DNA from: S5-327 sp965116015
GTDB lineage: Bacteria > Chloroflexota > Dehalococcoidia > Lucifugimonadales > Australimonadaceae
Direction of reading: 5' to 3'
NCBI GenBank assembly: GCA_965116015.1
Contig: OZ220477.1
Coordinates: 1,426,001-1,490,000 of the forward strand
Length of the DNA stretch: 64,000 bases
Each line of letters begins with the position of its first letter. Position 1 is the stretch's first letter. Under the pieces are notes generated by a model. That model had not been told where the DNA came from. It did no database searches and worked only from the letters and a program-made list of their open reading frames with translations. Of this stretch, positions 1 through 8,367 are shown piece after piece. The translations under genes were made by a program, and so were the position numbers.

Positions 1-771
1 CTCCTCGCCCGTGAAGTCGCCGGCAACGGCCTGCGACGCCGCGTCGAGCGCGGTGTCCGACAGGTCGGAGCCCGCCAGCCTCGACTCGACAGACACCGCC
101 TTGGTGGGCGTCACCTCAACGCCGCCGATGACAACGCTCGCCGATGCGCAGGATCCATTGCTGACATGCAGGATGACAGCAGCGCCGACGACCGCGTAGC
201 GCGAAGCCGGGTGCGGGAATTTGACGTAGGCGGAGCCGGATCCTACAGGGATTGAGGGCACACTCACGCTCGTGAGCAGATCGTTCTCGGCGAGGGCGTT
301 TTCGAGCAGCCCGGTGGCGAAGTCGGCGGCGGGGATGCTCCGTTCGCCTGCCAGACCGGTTGCGTTGAACGACGCTCCCAACGCGCGCAACACGGTAGGC
401 AGGTCGGACGCCGGATCGCCGTGAGAGACGTTGCCGCCGATGGTGCCTCGGTTGCGAACGGCAGGGTCGCCCACTAGCGCCGCGGCCTCGGCGAGCAACG
501 GCGCGCGCTGCCGCACGAGGTCGGACGAGGCAATCTCCGCGTGGGTCGTGAGCGCGCCGATGGTCAGGCCTCCGTCCGCCTCGGCGACGCCCTTCAACTC
601 GGCGATGCGTCCAATGTCAATGAGCGCCGCGGGAGCGGCGATCCGGAGTTTCATCAGCGGAATGAGGCTGTGGCCTCCGGCCAGCGCCTTGGCTCCCTCG
701 TTGGCGACGAGGAGTTCAACCGCTTCGGCCACGGAACCCGCGCGGTGGTAGGTCGTCTGTGGTGCGTACAT
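1..771 (-). CDS. Molybdenum hydroxylase FAD-binding (medium) subunit, CoxM-like, 3'-truncated by window edge
   Basis: The minus strand is open from an ATG at 771 to the first base of the window (257 codons, no stop), so the C-terminus lies outside. The N-terminus reads MYAPQTTYHRAGSVAEA and is followed by the FAD-binding signature AGGHSLIPLMKLR and later by NRGTIGGNVSHGDPASD, both typical of the FAD_binding_5 fold of CO dehydrogenase/xanthine dehydrogenase medium subunits. In this family the subunit passes electrons from the 2Fe-2S clusters to FAD and on to an acceptor. It starts 3 bases after the stop of the large-subunit gene, so the operon order is small-large-medium. The substrate cannot be read from sequence. 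Confidence 0.9.
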   Translation of the reverse strand, partial: MYAPQTTYHRAGSVAEAVELLVANEGAKALAGGHSLIPLMKLRIAAPAALIDIGRIAELKGVAEADGGLTIGALTTHAEIASSDLVRQRAPLLAEAAALVGDPAVRNRGTIGGNVSHGDPASDLPTVLRALGASFNATGLAGERSIPAADFATGLLENALAENDLLTSVSVPSIPVGSGSAYVKFPHPASRYAVVGAAVILHVSNGSCASASVVIGGVEVTPTKAVSVESRLAGSDLSDTALDAASQAVAGDFTGEE

Positions 772-774
772 GGC

Positions 775-3129
775 CTAGCCTCCGTTTCTTGCGTCGCGCA
801 TCGCCCGCCAGACTTTCTCCGGCGTCAGCGGCATATCGACCCGCGTTACCCCCAACGGTCGCAGCGCGTCCATCACTGCGTTGTACACCGTGATGGTCGA
901 CGCGATGGTCCCCGCCTCGCCGATGCCCTTCACTCCGAGCGGATGATGGGGCGAGGGGGTTGTATTCGACTGGACGTTGAGTTCCGGGAATCCGTCGGCA
1001 CGGGGCAGCGCATAGTCGAGCATCGTTCCGGTAAGAGGCTGACCCTGCTCGTCGTAAACGACGCCCTCCCAGAGAGCGGGGCCGACGCCTTGTACGATGC
1101 CCCCATGCACCTGCCCTTCAACAATCATGGGGTTGATCTGCGCTCCGCAATCGTCGACCGCGTAGTACTGCTGCAGGTCGATGCGTCCGGTGTCTGCGTC
1201 GACTTCCACGACGGCGATGTGAGCGCCAAAGGGGAAAGTGAAGTTCGGCGGATCGTAGAACGCGCTGGCCTCCAAGCCGGGCTCCATGCCCTCCGGCATA
1301 TTCCACGCCACGTTGGCCATTAGCGCGATGTCTTGAATCGTCTTGTGCTGGTCGGGCGATCCTCTCACGAAGAACCGCCCATCCTCGTATTCGATGTCCT
1401 CCGTTGCAGCCTCGAGCAAGTGGGCCGCGAGAGCTTTCGATTTCTCTTTAATCTTGCGGGCAGCGACGGCGACAGCGGCGCCGGACACCGCGGTCGTTCG
1501 GCTTCCATACGTGCCCCACCCCATCGGCGTGAGGTCGGTGTCGCCATGAATGACCTCGACGTCATCGACTTCAACGCCAACCTCGTTAGCGATAATCTGC
1601 GCAAAGGTCGTCTCTTCGCCTTGGCCATGCGGGGACGAGCCGACCATCACGTTGACCTTGCCAGTCGGGTGAAACCGCACGATGGCGCTCTCCCACAAGC
1701 CGCCCTGGAAACCAACAGCGCCTGCAACCTGCGAGGGGCCAAGTCCGCATATCTCGACGTAAGCCGCGACTCCGACGCCGACGCGCCGACCTTCAGATCG
1801 CGCCTGCGCCTGCGCCTCGCGGAGGCTACGGTAGTCGGCGGCGGCGAGGCAGGCGTCGAGCGTCGCCTCGTAGTCGCCGCTGTCGTACGTGATCCCGGTG
1901 GCGACGTCGTGGCCGTTCTCAAACTTGGGAATGAAGTTCTTGCGCCGCACGTTTACAGGGTCGGCGCCGATCTCGGCGGCGACGAGATCGACAAGTCGCT
2001 CGATAAGCGTCGTCGCTTCGGGCCTGCCAGCGCCGCGGTAGGCGTCGACTGGCGTTCCGTTGTTGAATACGCCGTAGACTGTTCCGCTGATGTTGGCGAT
2101 GTCGTAGGGGCCAGAGTACATCAGTCCGTGGAGAATCGTCGGTATGCCGGGGCTGGCGGTGGATAGGTAAGCGCCTAGGCCAGCGTAGACGGTCGTGCGG
2201 AGGCCAGTAATCTTGCCGTCGCTCGTGGCCGCCATCTCGACCTCTTCAATGTGGTCGCGTCCCTGTGTCGTGATTAGGTAGTTCTCGCTGCGCGTCTCCG
2301 TCCATTTGACTGGAACGCCCAGCTGCATCGAGCAGAATGCCGCGACGGCTTCGTCCGGATAGTAGGGAATCTTGCTGCCAAACCCACCCCCGACCTCTGG
2401 CGCAATGACGCGAACCTTGTGCTCGGGAACGCCGGTGACCACGGAGGTGAGGAACCGCGCGATGTGCGGGTTCTGAGTCGTGCTCCACAGCGTCAGTTCG
2501 CCCATCGGGGCGAACCACTGCGCGATGGCGGAGCGAGGCTCCATGGGGTTGGCGATAAGCCGCTGCAACGTGATGGTGTCGCGCACAACGACATCGGCCT
2601 GCGCGAACGCCTCGTCCGCGTCGCCGCCGACCACGGCCCAAGTGAACGCCACGTTGTTGGGAACGTCGTCATGGAGTTGCGGAGCGCCGTCCTGCGCCGC
2701 TTCTTTCGGATTGATGACAGCGTCGAGCGGCTCGTACTCGACGCTGATGTGCTCCAGCGCGTCCTCAGCCTGATAGCGGCTCTGAGCGACGACAACGGCA
2801 ACCGCGTCGCCCACGTAGCGCGTCTTGTCCTTGGCGATGGCTGGGTGGGCGGGCGTTTTGAGGTCGGATCCGGGAATCAGCCACGCGCAAGGCAGCCCAT
2901 TGAGGACCCCCTCGGTGTCGGCTCCCGTGTAGACGGCGACGACGCCCGCCTGCTCCTGGGCAGCGGAGACATCGATGGCGCAGATGTTCGCGTGAGCGTA
3001 GGGGCTTCGGAGTATGGCGGCATGCAACATACCGGGGAGTTTGATGTCGTCGGTGTAGGACGCGCGCCCCGTGATGAGTCGTGGGTCTTCGCGCCGACGG
3101 ATGCCGGAGCTGAACACTCTGGTTGTCAT
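775..3129 (-). CDS. Molybdenum hydroxylase large subunit, form II CO dehydrogenase-like (CoxL family)
   Basis: 784 residues, full length for the molybdopterin-binding subunit of the xanthine oxidase family. The N-terminal a/b hammerhead domain (RREDPRLITGRASYTDD) is followed by the Moco domains. Visible motifs are GGGFGSK (247-253), the active-site loop AYRGAGR (363-369) and the C-terminal GIGEAG with the catalytic glutamate. AYRGAGR is the form II signature; true aerobic CO dehydrogenases (form I) carry AYxCSFR. The protein is therefore a Mo-hydroxylase of unknown substrate and should not be called a CO oxidiser without biochemistry. Its ATG overlaps the stop of the 2Fe-2S subunit gene by 4 bases. 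It needs molybdenum cofactor, whose synthesis genes moeA, moaC and moaA lie elsewhere in the window. Confidence 0.93.
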   Translation of the reverse strand: MTTRVFSSGIRRREDPRLITGRASYTDDIKLPGMLHAAILRSPYAHANICAIDVSAAQEQAGVVAVYTGADTEGVLNGLPCAWLIPGSDLKTPAHPAIAKDKTRYVGDAVAVVVAQSRYQAEDALEHISVEYEPLDAVINPKEAAQDGAPQLHDDVPNNVAFTWAVVGGDADEAFAQADVVVRDTITLQRLIANPMEPRSAIAQWFAPMGELTLWSTTQNPHIARFLTSVVTGVPEHKVRVIAPEVGGGFGSKIPYYPDEAVAAFCSMQLGVPVKWTETRSENYLITTQGRDHIEEVEMAATSDGKITGLRTTVYAGLGAYLSTASPGIPTILHGLMYSGPYDIANISGTVYGVFNNGTPVDAYRGAGRPEATTLIERLVDLVAAEIGADPVNVRRKNFIPKFENGHDVATGITYDSGDYEATLDACLAAADYRSLREAQAQARSEGRRVGVGVAAYVEICGLGPSQVAGAVGFQGGLWESAIVRFHPTGKVNVMVGSSPHGQGEETTFAQIIANEVGVEVDDVEVIHGDTDLTPMGWGTYGSRTTAVSGAAVAVAARKIKEKSKALAAHLLEAATEDIEYEDGRFFVRGSPDQHKTIQDIALMANVAWNMPEGMEPGLEASAFYDPPNFTFPFGAHIAVVEVDADTGRIDLQQYYAVDDCGAQINPMIVEGQVHGGIVQGVGPALWEGVVYDEQGQPLTGTMLDYALPRADGFPELNVQSNTTPSPHHPLGVKGIGEAGTIASTITVYNAVMDALRPLGVTRVDMPLTPEKVWRAMRDARNGG

Positions 3130-3605
3130 GGCCTACTCCCTCCTGCCGCGCCGGCGGCGTCCTCGATCGCGCTGACTATGTTCTGGTAGCCGGTGCAGCG
3201 GCAGATGTTTCCCTCCAAGCCGTGACGAATCTCCTCGCGCGTCGGCGACGGGTTCCTGCGCAACAGCTCGTCCGCCGCCATGATCATCCCCGGCGTGCAG
3301 AACCCGCACTGCAGGCCGTGGTTGTTCCAAAACGCCTCTTGCAGCGGATGCAGATCAACGCCGTCCGATATCCCCTCGATGGTCGTGATTGAGGATCCAG
3401 AGGCCTGCACGGTGAGCACGGTGCACGCCTTAACCGATACGCCGTCGAGCTGCACGGTGCAGCTGCCGCACTGGCTGGTGTCGCAGCCGACCTTCGTTCC
3501 AGTCAGGCCCGCGTCCTCGCGGATGAAGTGGACAAGTAGCTGCCGCGGCTCCACTTCGCCAGTACAGGAGCGGCCATTGATGGTCAATTCCACCGGCGTT
3601 TTCAT
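3126..3605 (-). CDS. Molybdenum hydroxylase 2Fe-2S (small) subunit, CoxS-like
   Basis: 159 residues with two [2Fe-2S] domains. The plant-type ferredoxin cluster ligands are C41, C46, C49 and C61 (CDTSQCGSC...C). The second all-helical cluster is bound by C100, C103, C135 and C137 (CGFC...CRC). This is the standard small subunit that carries electrons from the Mo centre to FAD. It is the first gene of the minus-strand operon and overlaps the large-subunit start by ATGA, which suggests translational coupling. Divergent from the methyltransferase gene that starts at 3823, so the roughly 220 bases between them should hold promoters for both. Confidence 0.94.
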   Translation of the reverse strand: MKTPVELTINGRSCTGEVEPRQLLVHFIREDAGLTGTKVGCDTSQCGSCTVQLDGVSVKACTVLTVQASGSSITTIEGISDGVDLHPLQEAFWNNHGLQCGFCTPGMIMAADELLRRNPSPTREEIRHGLEGNICRCTGYQNIVSAIEDAAGAAGGSRP

Positions 3606-3822
3606 ACCGAAGCCCTCCTTCTGAACACCCTCAAAGCCTCAATCTGGCGCAAGCGCGCTTGGCAGCGCAAGGGTCATTGAATCGATTCCGCTTGTCAATC
3701 GCCCGTTGGCGTTCTCCACAGGGATCATAGTCCGCTCCCTCAATCGCGGTGGCGGAAGGGGCAACACTAGCAAAGTGGACTACAATGCGGGTCGAGCGAG
3801 AAGATCCGAAGCAGGGGGAGTT

Positions 3823-5001
3823 ATGGCGACAGGGCCTTTGGACAATCTAAGGGTTGACCACATCGGGAGCCTCGTGCGCCCACGCCCTCTGCTGGATATG
3901 CACGCGCGCGTCGACGCAGGAGATACGCCGGCATCTGTTCTGGCCGAACTGGAGGACGCGCTTATTAAGGAAGTCGTGGCGCGGCAAGAGCGAATCGGTT
4001 TCCCTATCGTGAATGACGGCGAGTTCCGTCGCAGGAACTTCCAGGACAGCTTTGGCGCGGCGGTTTCGGGATACGATGCACCACGGAGCAACGAGGAATA
4101 TAGGCGATGGCAGGAGGGCAACCGCTCCGATCGTCAGCAGCGCGTCGAGTCCGGCCCCGAAGTAGCCGGACCGCCTGTCGTCACGCGGCGCCCTGTTGTC
4201 GAACGCCTGCGCCTGACGCGCAACCTGCCTCTCGAGGAGTACCGGTTCGTGGCTGCGCTTGCAGCCACTCCCGCGAAGGCAACGCTCATCGGGCCGGACC
4301 GGGTGGCGCAGCGGTTCGACTGGCAAGCTTCAGCAGGCGTGTACGACGGACTCGGCGACTTCACGCGGCACGTCGCAGAAATCGAGCGCGAGATGGTAAA
4401 GCAACTGGCGGACGCCGGGTGCCCCTACGTGCACATCGACGCTCCGGGTTACACCGCCTATGTCGACGGGCCATCGCTTGAGCGTATGCGCGCTCGGGGC
4501 GAGGACCCAGATGGAAATCTGGCGATGTCAATCGCAGCTGACAACCAAGTTATCGCTGGAATCGATGGGGTTACGTTCGGCATCCACATCTGTCGCGGGA
4601 ACTCGCGCGCGGTGGATCCCGCAACGGGCAAGATGGCGCCGCAGTGGCACAGAGAGGGCTTCTACGACGCAATCGCAGAGCGGTTATTCACCGGCCTGCA
4701 GCACCAGCGCTTTTTGCTGGAATACGACAGCGAGCGCGCCGGCAACTTCGAGCCGCTGCGGTTCGTCCCGAAGGACAAGATCGTCGTGCTGGGGCTCGTC
4801 ACCACGAAGAGCACGGAGGTTGAGCGCGTCGACGACCTGAAGCGGCGCATCGAGGAGGCGTCGGCGCACATTGACATCGAGCAGCTGGCCATCAGCCCGC
4901 AGTGCGGCTTCGCGAGCGGAGCGGCGGAGAGCCTTCCCGAAGACGTTCAGTGGCGGAAGCTGGAGACGTTGCTCAGAACCGCTGAGGCAGTATGGAGGTA
5001 G
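3823..5001 (+). CDS. MetE-family cobalamin-independent methyltransferase, catalytic domain only
   Basis: 392 residues from the ATG at 3823, chosen over an in-frame ATG at 3706 because a strong ribosome site (AGGGGGAG) precedes 3823 and homology-like sequence (DHIGSLVRP) begins just after it. The protein matches the C-terminal barrel of methionine synthase MetE. The zinc ligands are present as H255 and C257 (HIC), E300 and C361 (QCGF). The N-terminal folate-binding half of classical MetE is missing, so this belongs to the short MetE-like group that takes methyl groups from other donors or transfers other one-carbon units. The donor is unknown. A possible -10 (TACAAT) lies at 3781-3786. The stop overlaps the ribosome site of the next, broken gene. 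Confidence 0.85.
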   Translation: MATGPLDNLRVDHIGSLVRPRPLLDMHARVDAGDTPASVLAELEDALIKEVVARQERIGFPIVNDGEFRRRNFQDSFGAAVSGYDAPRSNEEYRRWQEGNRSDRQQRVESGPEVAGPPVVTRRPVVERLRLTRNLPLEEYRFVAALAATPAKATLIGPDRVAQRFDWQASAGVYDGLGDFTRHVAEIEREMVKQLADAGCPYVHIDAPGYTAYVDGPSLERMRARGEDPDGNLAMSIAADNQVIAGIDGVTFGIHICRGNSRAVDPATGKMAPQWHREGFYDAIAERLFTGLQHQRFLLEYDSERAGNFEPLRFVPKDKIVVLGLVTTKSTEVERVDDLKRRIEEASAHIDIEQLAISPQCGFASGAAESLPEDVQWRKLETLLRTAEAVWR

Positions 5002-5003
5002 GA

Positions 5004-5673
5004 ATGGACGCTATCTACATCGGTTCAGCACCGGATTCCATCTATGATCGACTTTGGCAGAGGGTCTCTAACCCAGAGTGCAAGTTCGACGAGGCTTCGA
5101 AGACGGCTTGGCGGAAGGGACTGACCATTGCGGTGTCTTGGGCGGAAACTGATTCTTCGTTTGAGGCGCGACGGTGGGAAGCTAAGAAGCTAAATTGTTG
5201 CGCGATTACAAGGACAAGCACGGCCATTTGCCATGCTTAGTACTAGAAGGCGAACCAGTGTCCGGGAACAATCGACTGGAGGGAAGTGACGGGAAGCAGC
5301 CAAACAGCAAGCTGGAATGGTCGCGTTGGGTTCAGCTATTTCCTGGAGCGTCTCGAGTTCATGGAAAGCTACCCCGGGCCGAGTCGCAGCGACAGTTCGA
5401 GGGAGTCCCGCGCAAGGTGGGCGTCTACCGTTTTCGGCTCGCCGGATCGGGGTGGGGTTGTTGTGGGTTACTGACAGGGAGAGAACGAGGAATTCAAGCA
5501 GCAAGCACCACGGCCCTGTGTGCCTAACGAAGAACCCAGGTGTGAGGAAATACTGGGGACTCGCTGACGAAAAGGACAATGTTCAGGAAGTTGCTATATG
5601 CAGGTGGTGCCACAGGTACTGGCCACTTAGGCCAGGGGAGAAGAGGCAGAAGTACTGCGCCATTTGCAGGTAG
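5004..5673 (+). pseudogene. Frame-broken GIY-YIG nuclease-like gene with C-terminal CxxC...CxxC motif
   Basis: An ATG at 5004 follows GGAGG that overlaps the end of the methyltransferase gene. The first frame reads MDAIYIGSAPDSIYDRL and then EARRWEAKKL, which resembles the YIG strand, conserved Arg and catalytic Glu region of GIY-YIG nucleases. At about 5190 the sense continues in another frame (LLRDYKDKHGHLP). A later stretch, VPRKVGVYRFRLAGS, looks like the start of a second GIY-YIG unit, after which the frame changes again near 5450. The last frame ends at 5673 with CRWCHRYWPLRPGEKRQKYC, a four-cysteine zinc-ribbon-like motif. At least two frameshifts are needed to join the pieces. Family assignment is tentative. 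The alternative is a real 78-residue protein ending at 5240 with noncoding sequence behind it. Confidence 0.4.
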
Positions 5674-5769
5674 GGCGCGCTCGTTGTCCGGAGTGAGGAG
5701 CGTTGTGCACTCGCGGAAGAGCGTCCGCCCGACCGGCTTTCTCTTAGCGGCTGCGTTCAGTGCTCGGAG

Positions 5770-6021
5770 TCAAGTGCTGACGCGGTTGAGGCGTTTCATA
5801 AGGCGCGATTTGCTGCGGGCCGCGGCATTGCGGTGGACAACGCCCTTGACCGCGGCTCGATCGAGCCTGCTGATGGCTGTCTTCACTGCTGCAACTGACT
5901 CCTCGCTCTCGGCCGTCAGGAGCCGGACGGCTTTCTTCACCGCGGTGCGGGCGCTCGAACGGACACGGCGGTTGATGAGGCGACGCCGCTGCTGGACTCG
6001 TGCTGCTTTCTGGGCAGGCAT
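5770..6021 (-). CDS. rpsT: 30S ribosomal protein S20
   Basis: 83 residues, very basic, matching S20 throughout: the RRRLINRRVRSSARTAVKKA helix, the AAVKTAISRLDRAAVKGV segment and the C-terminal NAAARSKSRLMKRLN. S20 binds 16S rRNA early in small-subunit assembly. The ATG is preceded by GGAGAGAAG. It lies 54 bases downstream of relA on the same strand, with a likely -10 (TACACT, minus strand, about 6059-6064) in the gap, so it can be transcribed on its own. Confidence 0.95.
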   Translation of the reverse strand: MPAQKAARVQQRRRLINRRVRSSARTAVKKAVRLLTAESEESVAAVKTAISRLDRAAVKGVVHRNAAARSKSRLMKRLNRVST

Positions 6022-6075
6022 ATAGTCTTCTCTCCGGTAATCACGTCGTAGGCGAACAGTGTACCACGCTGCCGA

Positions 6076-8253
6076 TCAGGTTTGGCTGAGCAAGGCGGCG
6101 CCTGCGCGAGAGTGCGCACGGCTGACGCTTCGCACGCCTCGCACTCCCTCGATGCGGTTGAATAGCCGAGAAAGCTGTTCGAGATCAGCCACCTGGACAG
6201 TGAGATGAACGGTGGCGGAGCCGTCGTCGTTGATGTCGGTGCGTGTGCCGGCAAGGTTGACGCGCTCGGTGGACGTGGCCCCTGTGATGTCGTGCAGAAG
6301 TCCGACGCGGTCGTACGCCTCGACGCGGAGGTGGGCAGAGAAGACATCCTTGGATTCCCCCCAGGCAACGGGCACGATACGCTCTGGTTCGGAGACGTTA
6401 CGGACGTTGGCGCACGTTTCTTTGTGGATTGTTACGCCCCGATTGCGGGTAACGAACCCGGCTATCTCGTCCCCGCCGATCGGACGGCAGCATTCAGCCA
6501 TGCGCGTGAGCAGGTCTCCCACGCCAACGACGTTGATCCTCGAAACCGCAGGCGGAGCCCCCGCTGGATCGGCAACCTGTTTGCGGTCGCGCTGCGCCTG
6601 GCGAGTGGAGAGTCTGCCTGCCACTTGGGCGATGGTTACGACGCCGGAGCCGACAGCGGCGTACAGATCATCAGTGGAGTCGTAGCGGAACCAGCGGGCG
6701 ACCTCGGCGTCGTTGATCGTTGCATTGAGGCGGCGATACTCGCGCCTGAGGAGGTCGCGTCCGCGCTCGATATTGACGCCGCGCTCCTGCCGGCGAAACC
6801 AGGCGCGGATAGCCTGCCGCGCGCTGGCGGTCTTCACGTAGCCAAGGTGCGGGTTGATCCAGTCGAGTGTAGGGCCCCGTGCGACCTTACTGGTGAGCAC
6901 TTCTACCGTGTCGCCATTGTGAAGCTGCACGCGCAGCGACACGAGGCGTCCGTTGACCCTCGCGCCAATGCAGCGATGGCCAATCTCGGTGTGAATGCTG
7001 TAGGCGAAATCGATGGGGGTGGAGCCTGCGGGAAGCTCTCGGATCTCGTTCTTGGGGGTGTAGACGAACACCTGATCGCGAAAGATATCGGTCGTGACAT
7101 TCTCGATGAATTCAGCCGTTGCAGTTTCGTCGCGCTGCCAGTCGAGGAGCTGCCTGAGCCAGGACATATGCTCCTCGAACCGGCTGCCGGCGCTGACGCC
7201 CTCTTTGTAGCTCCAGTGCGACGCTACGCCGTACTCGGCGATCTGATGCATCTGGTAGGTGCGGAGCTGCACCTCCACCGGCAGCCCTCCGATGGCTCGC
7301 ACAGATGTGTGGAGCGACTGATACATGTTCTCTTTAGGATTAGCGATGTAGTCGTCGAACTGGCCAGGGAGAGGCCTCCACAGGGAGTGGACAACGCCGA
7401 GAGCGGCGTAGCACTCGGGGACGGTGGGCACCAACACGCGCAGAGCGAAGAGGTCGTAGATTTCGCTCACTTGCTTGCCTTGCTGCTCATACGCCAAGGC
7501 CTTCCGGTGAATGCTGTAGAGGTGTTTGGGACGCCCATAGACCTCGGCGTTGAACCCTGCGCGGGAGAGCTCGCGCTTGAGCACGTCAGTAATCTGCTGG
7601 ACGTAGGACTCGCGTTCGGCGCGCTTAGCGGCAATGAGTTTCGAGACGCGCTTGTACTCGTCGGGATGGAGGTAGCGGAATGCGAGGTCTTCGAGTTGCC
7701 ACTTCACCTCGCCCATTCCAAGCCGATGCGCCAGGGGAGCGTAGATGTCGAGAGTCTCCCGGGCGATGGCTCTGCGCCGCGCTGAAGGGAGCGCTTTTAG
7801 CGTGTGCATGTTGTGCAACCGATCGGCGAGCTTGATGAGAACAACCCTGATGTCTTCCGCCATCGCGACGAGCATCTTGCGAAGACTCTCGGCCTGGCTG
7901 TCGCTCCGGGCAACCAGCGGCTTCCCGTCTCCAGCGATCGTATCGATTCGGGCGAGCTTGGTTACGCCGTCGACCAGGTGCGCGATGTCGTCGCCAAACC
8001 GTTTGCGGATGTCGCCAAGGGATACATCGCAGTCTTCGACGACGTCATGGAGGAGGGCGGCTGCGACGGTAACGCTGTCGAGTTTGAGATTGGCGAGGTA
8101 GCGCGCGGCCTCGACGGGGTGGTCGATGTAAGGGCCCCCCGACCGGCGGGTCTGACCCCTGTGGGCTTCCGTAGCGAACTCGAGCGCCTGCTCGACGATT
8201 CCGGCATCGTCCTGGGGAAGGTACTCCCGCACTTGTTCGAGCAACGCCTGCAT
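6076..8253 (-). CDS. relA: Bifunctional (p)ppGpp synthetase/hydrolase, RelA/SpoT family
   Basis: 725 residues from the ATG at 8253, the usual length for a long RSH enzyme. The open frame runs further upstream, but homology begins at MQALLEQVREYL and a -10 sits just ahead of this ATG. Order: HD hydrolase domain with HDVVED (H69, D70, E73, D74), which suggests an active ppGpp hydrolase; synthetase domain (GRPKHLYSIHRK, NPKENMYQSLHTSV); TGS domain (VFVYTPKNEIRELPAGSTPIDFAY); helical/zinc region (CCRPIGGDEI) and C-terminal ACT domain. It would make and degrade the stringent-response alarmone. Divergent from hisS across 114 bases, a sensible pairing because uncharged tRNA triggers RelA. Confidence 0.95.
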   Translation of the reverse strand: MQALLEQVREYLPQDDAGIVEQALEFATEAHRGQTRRSGGPYIDHPVEAARYLANLKLDSVTVAAALLHDVVEDCDVSLGDIRKRFGDDIAHLVDGVTKLARIDTIAGDGKPLVARSDSQAESLRKMLVAMAEDIRVVLIKLADRLHNMHTLKALPSARRRAIARETLDIYAPLAHRLGMGEVKWQLEDLAFRYLHPDEYKRVSKLIAAKRAERESYVQQITDVLKRELSRAGFNAEVYGRPKHLYSIHRKALAYEQQGKQVSEIYDLFALRVLVPTVPECYAALGVVHSLWRPLPGQFDDYIANPKENMYQSLHTSVRAIGGLPVEVQLRTYQMHQIAEYGVASHWSYKEGVSAGSRFEEHMSWLRQLLDWQRDETATAEFIENVTTDIFRDQVFVYTPKNEIRELPAGSTPIDFAYSIHTEIGHRCIGARVNGRLVSLRVQLHNGDTVEVLTSKVARGPTLDWINPHLGYVKTASARQAIRAWFRRQERGVNIERGRDLLRREYRRLNATINDAEVARWFRYDSTDDLYAAVGSGVVTIAQVAGRLSTRQAQRDRKQVADPAGAPPAVSRINVVGVGDLLTRMAECCRPIGGDEIAGFVTRNRGVTIHKETCANVRNVSEPERIVPVAWGESKDVFSAHLRVEAYDRVGLLHDITGATSTERVNLAGTRTDINDDGSATVHLTVQVADLEQLSRLFNRIEGVRGVRSVSRAHSRAGAALLSQT

Positions 8254-8260
8254 AGGTTGT

Positions 8261-8266
8261 AGTATA
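8261..8266 (-). promoter_or_regulatory. -10 element of relA, probably leaderless
   Basis: On the minus strand TATACT is followed by only 7 bases (ACAACCT) before the relA ATG at 8253. With a start site 6-8 bases after the -10, transcription would begin at or next to the A of the ATG, leaving no ribosome site. This spacing also supports the choice of 8253 as the start. The -35 is not recognisable. Confidence 0.5.
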
Positions 8267-8345
8267 TCGCTCCCTATCCTGCACGCGACTGCGGCATTCG
8301 GCCGCGGCAGAGCCAGCAAGCGGCGTAGGAGCGTCTTGCGTACGC

Positions 8346-8351
8346 TATACT
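8346..8351 (+). promoter_or_regulatory. -10 element of hisS
   Basis: TATACT lies 16 bases upstream of the hisS ATG at 8368. A purine-rich GCAGAGG sits in between as a possible ribosome site, so the leader would be about 10 bases. The same hexamer recurs before many genes of the window. Confidence 0.5.
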
Positions 8352-8367
8352 CGTAGCTGCAGAGGTT

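Noticed and set aside
775..3129. Calling the large subunit a true aerobic CO dehydrogenase
   Set aside because: The active-site loop is AYRGAGR (form II), not the form I AYxCSFR.
6205..7785. 526-codon open frame opposite relA
   Set aside because: Antisense to a complete RelA/SpoT gene with all domains; no recognisable motif.
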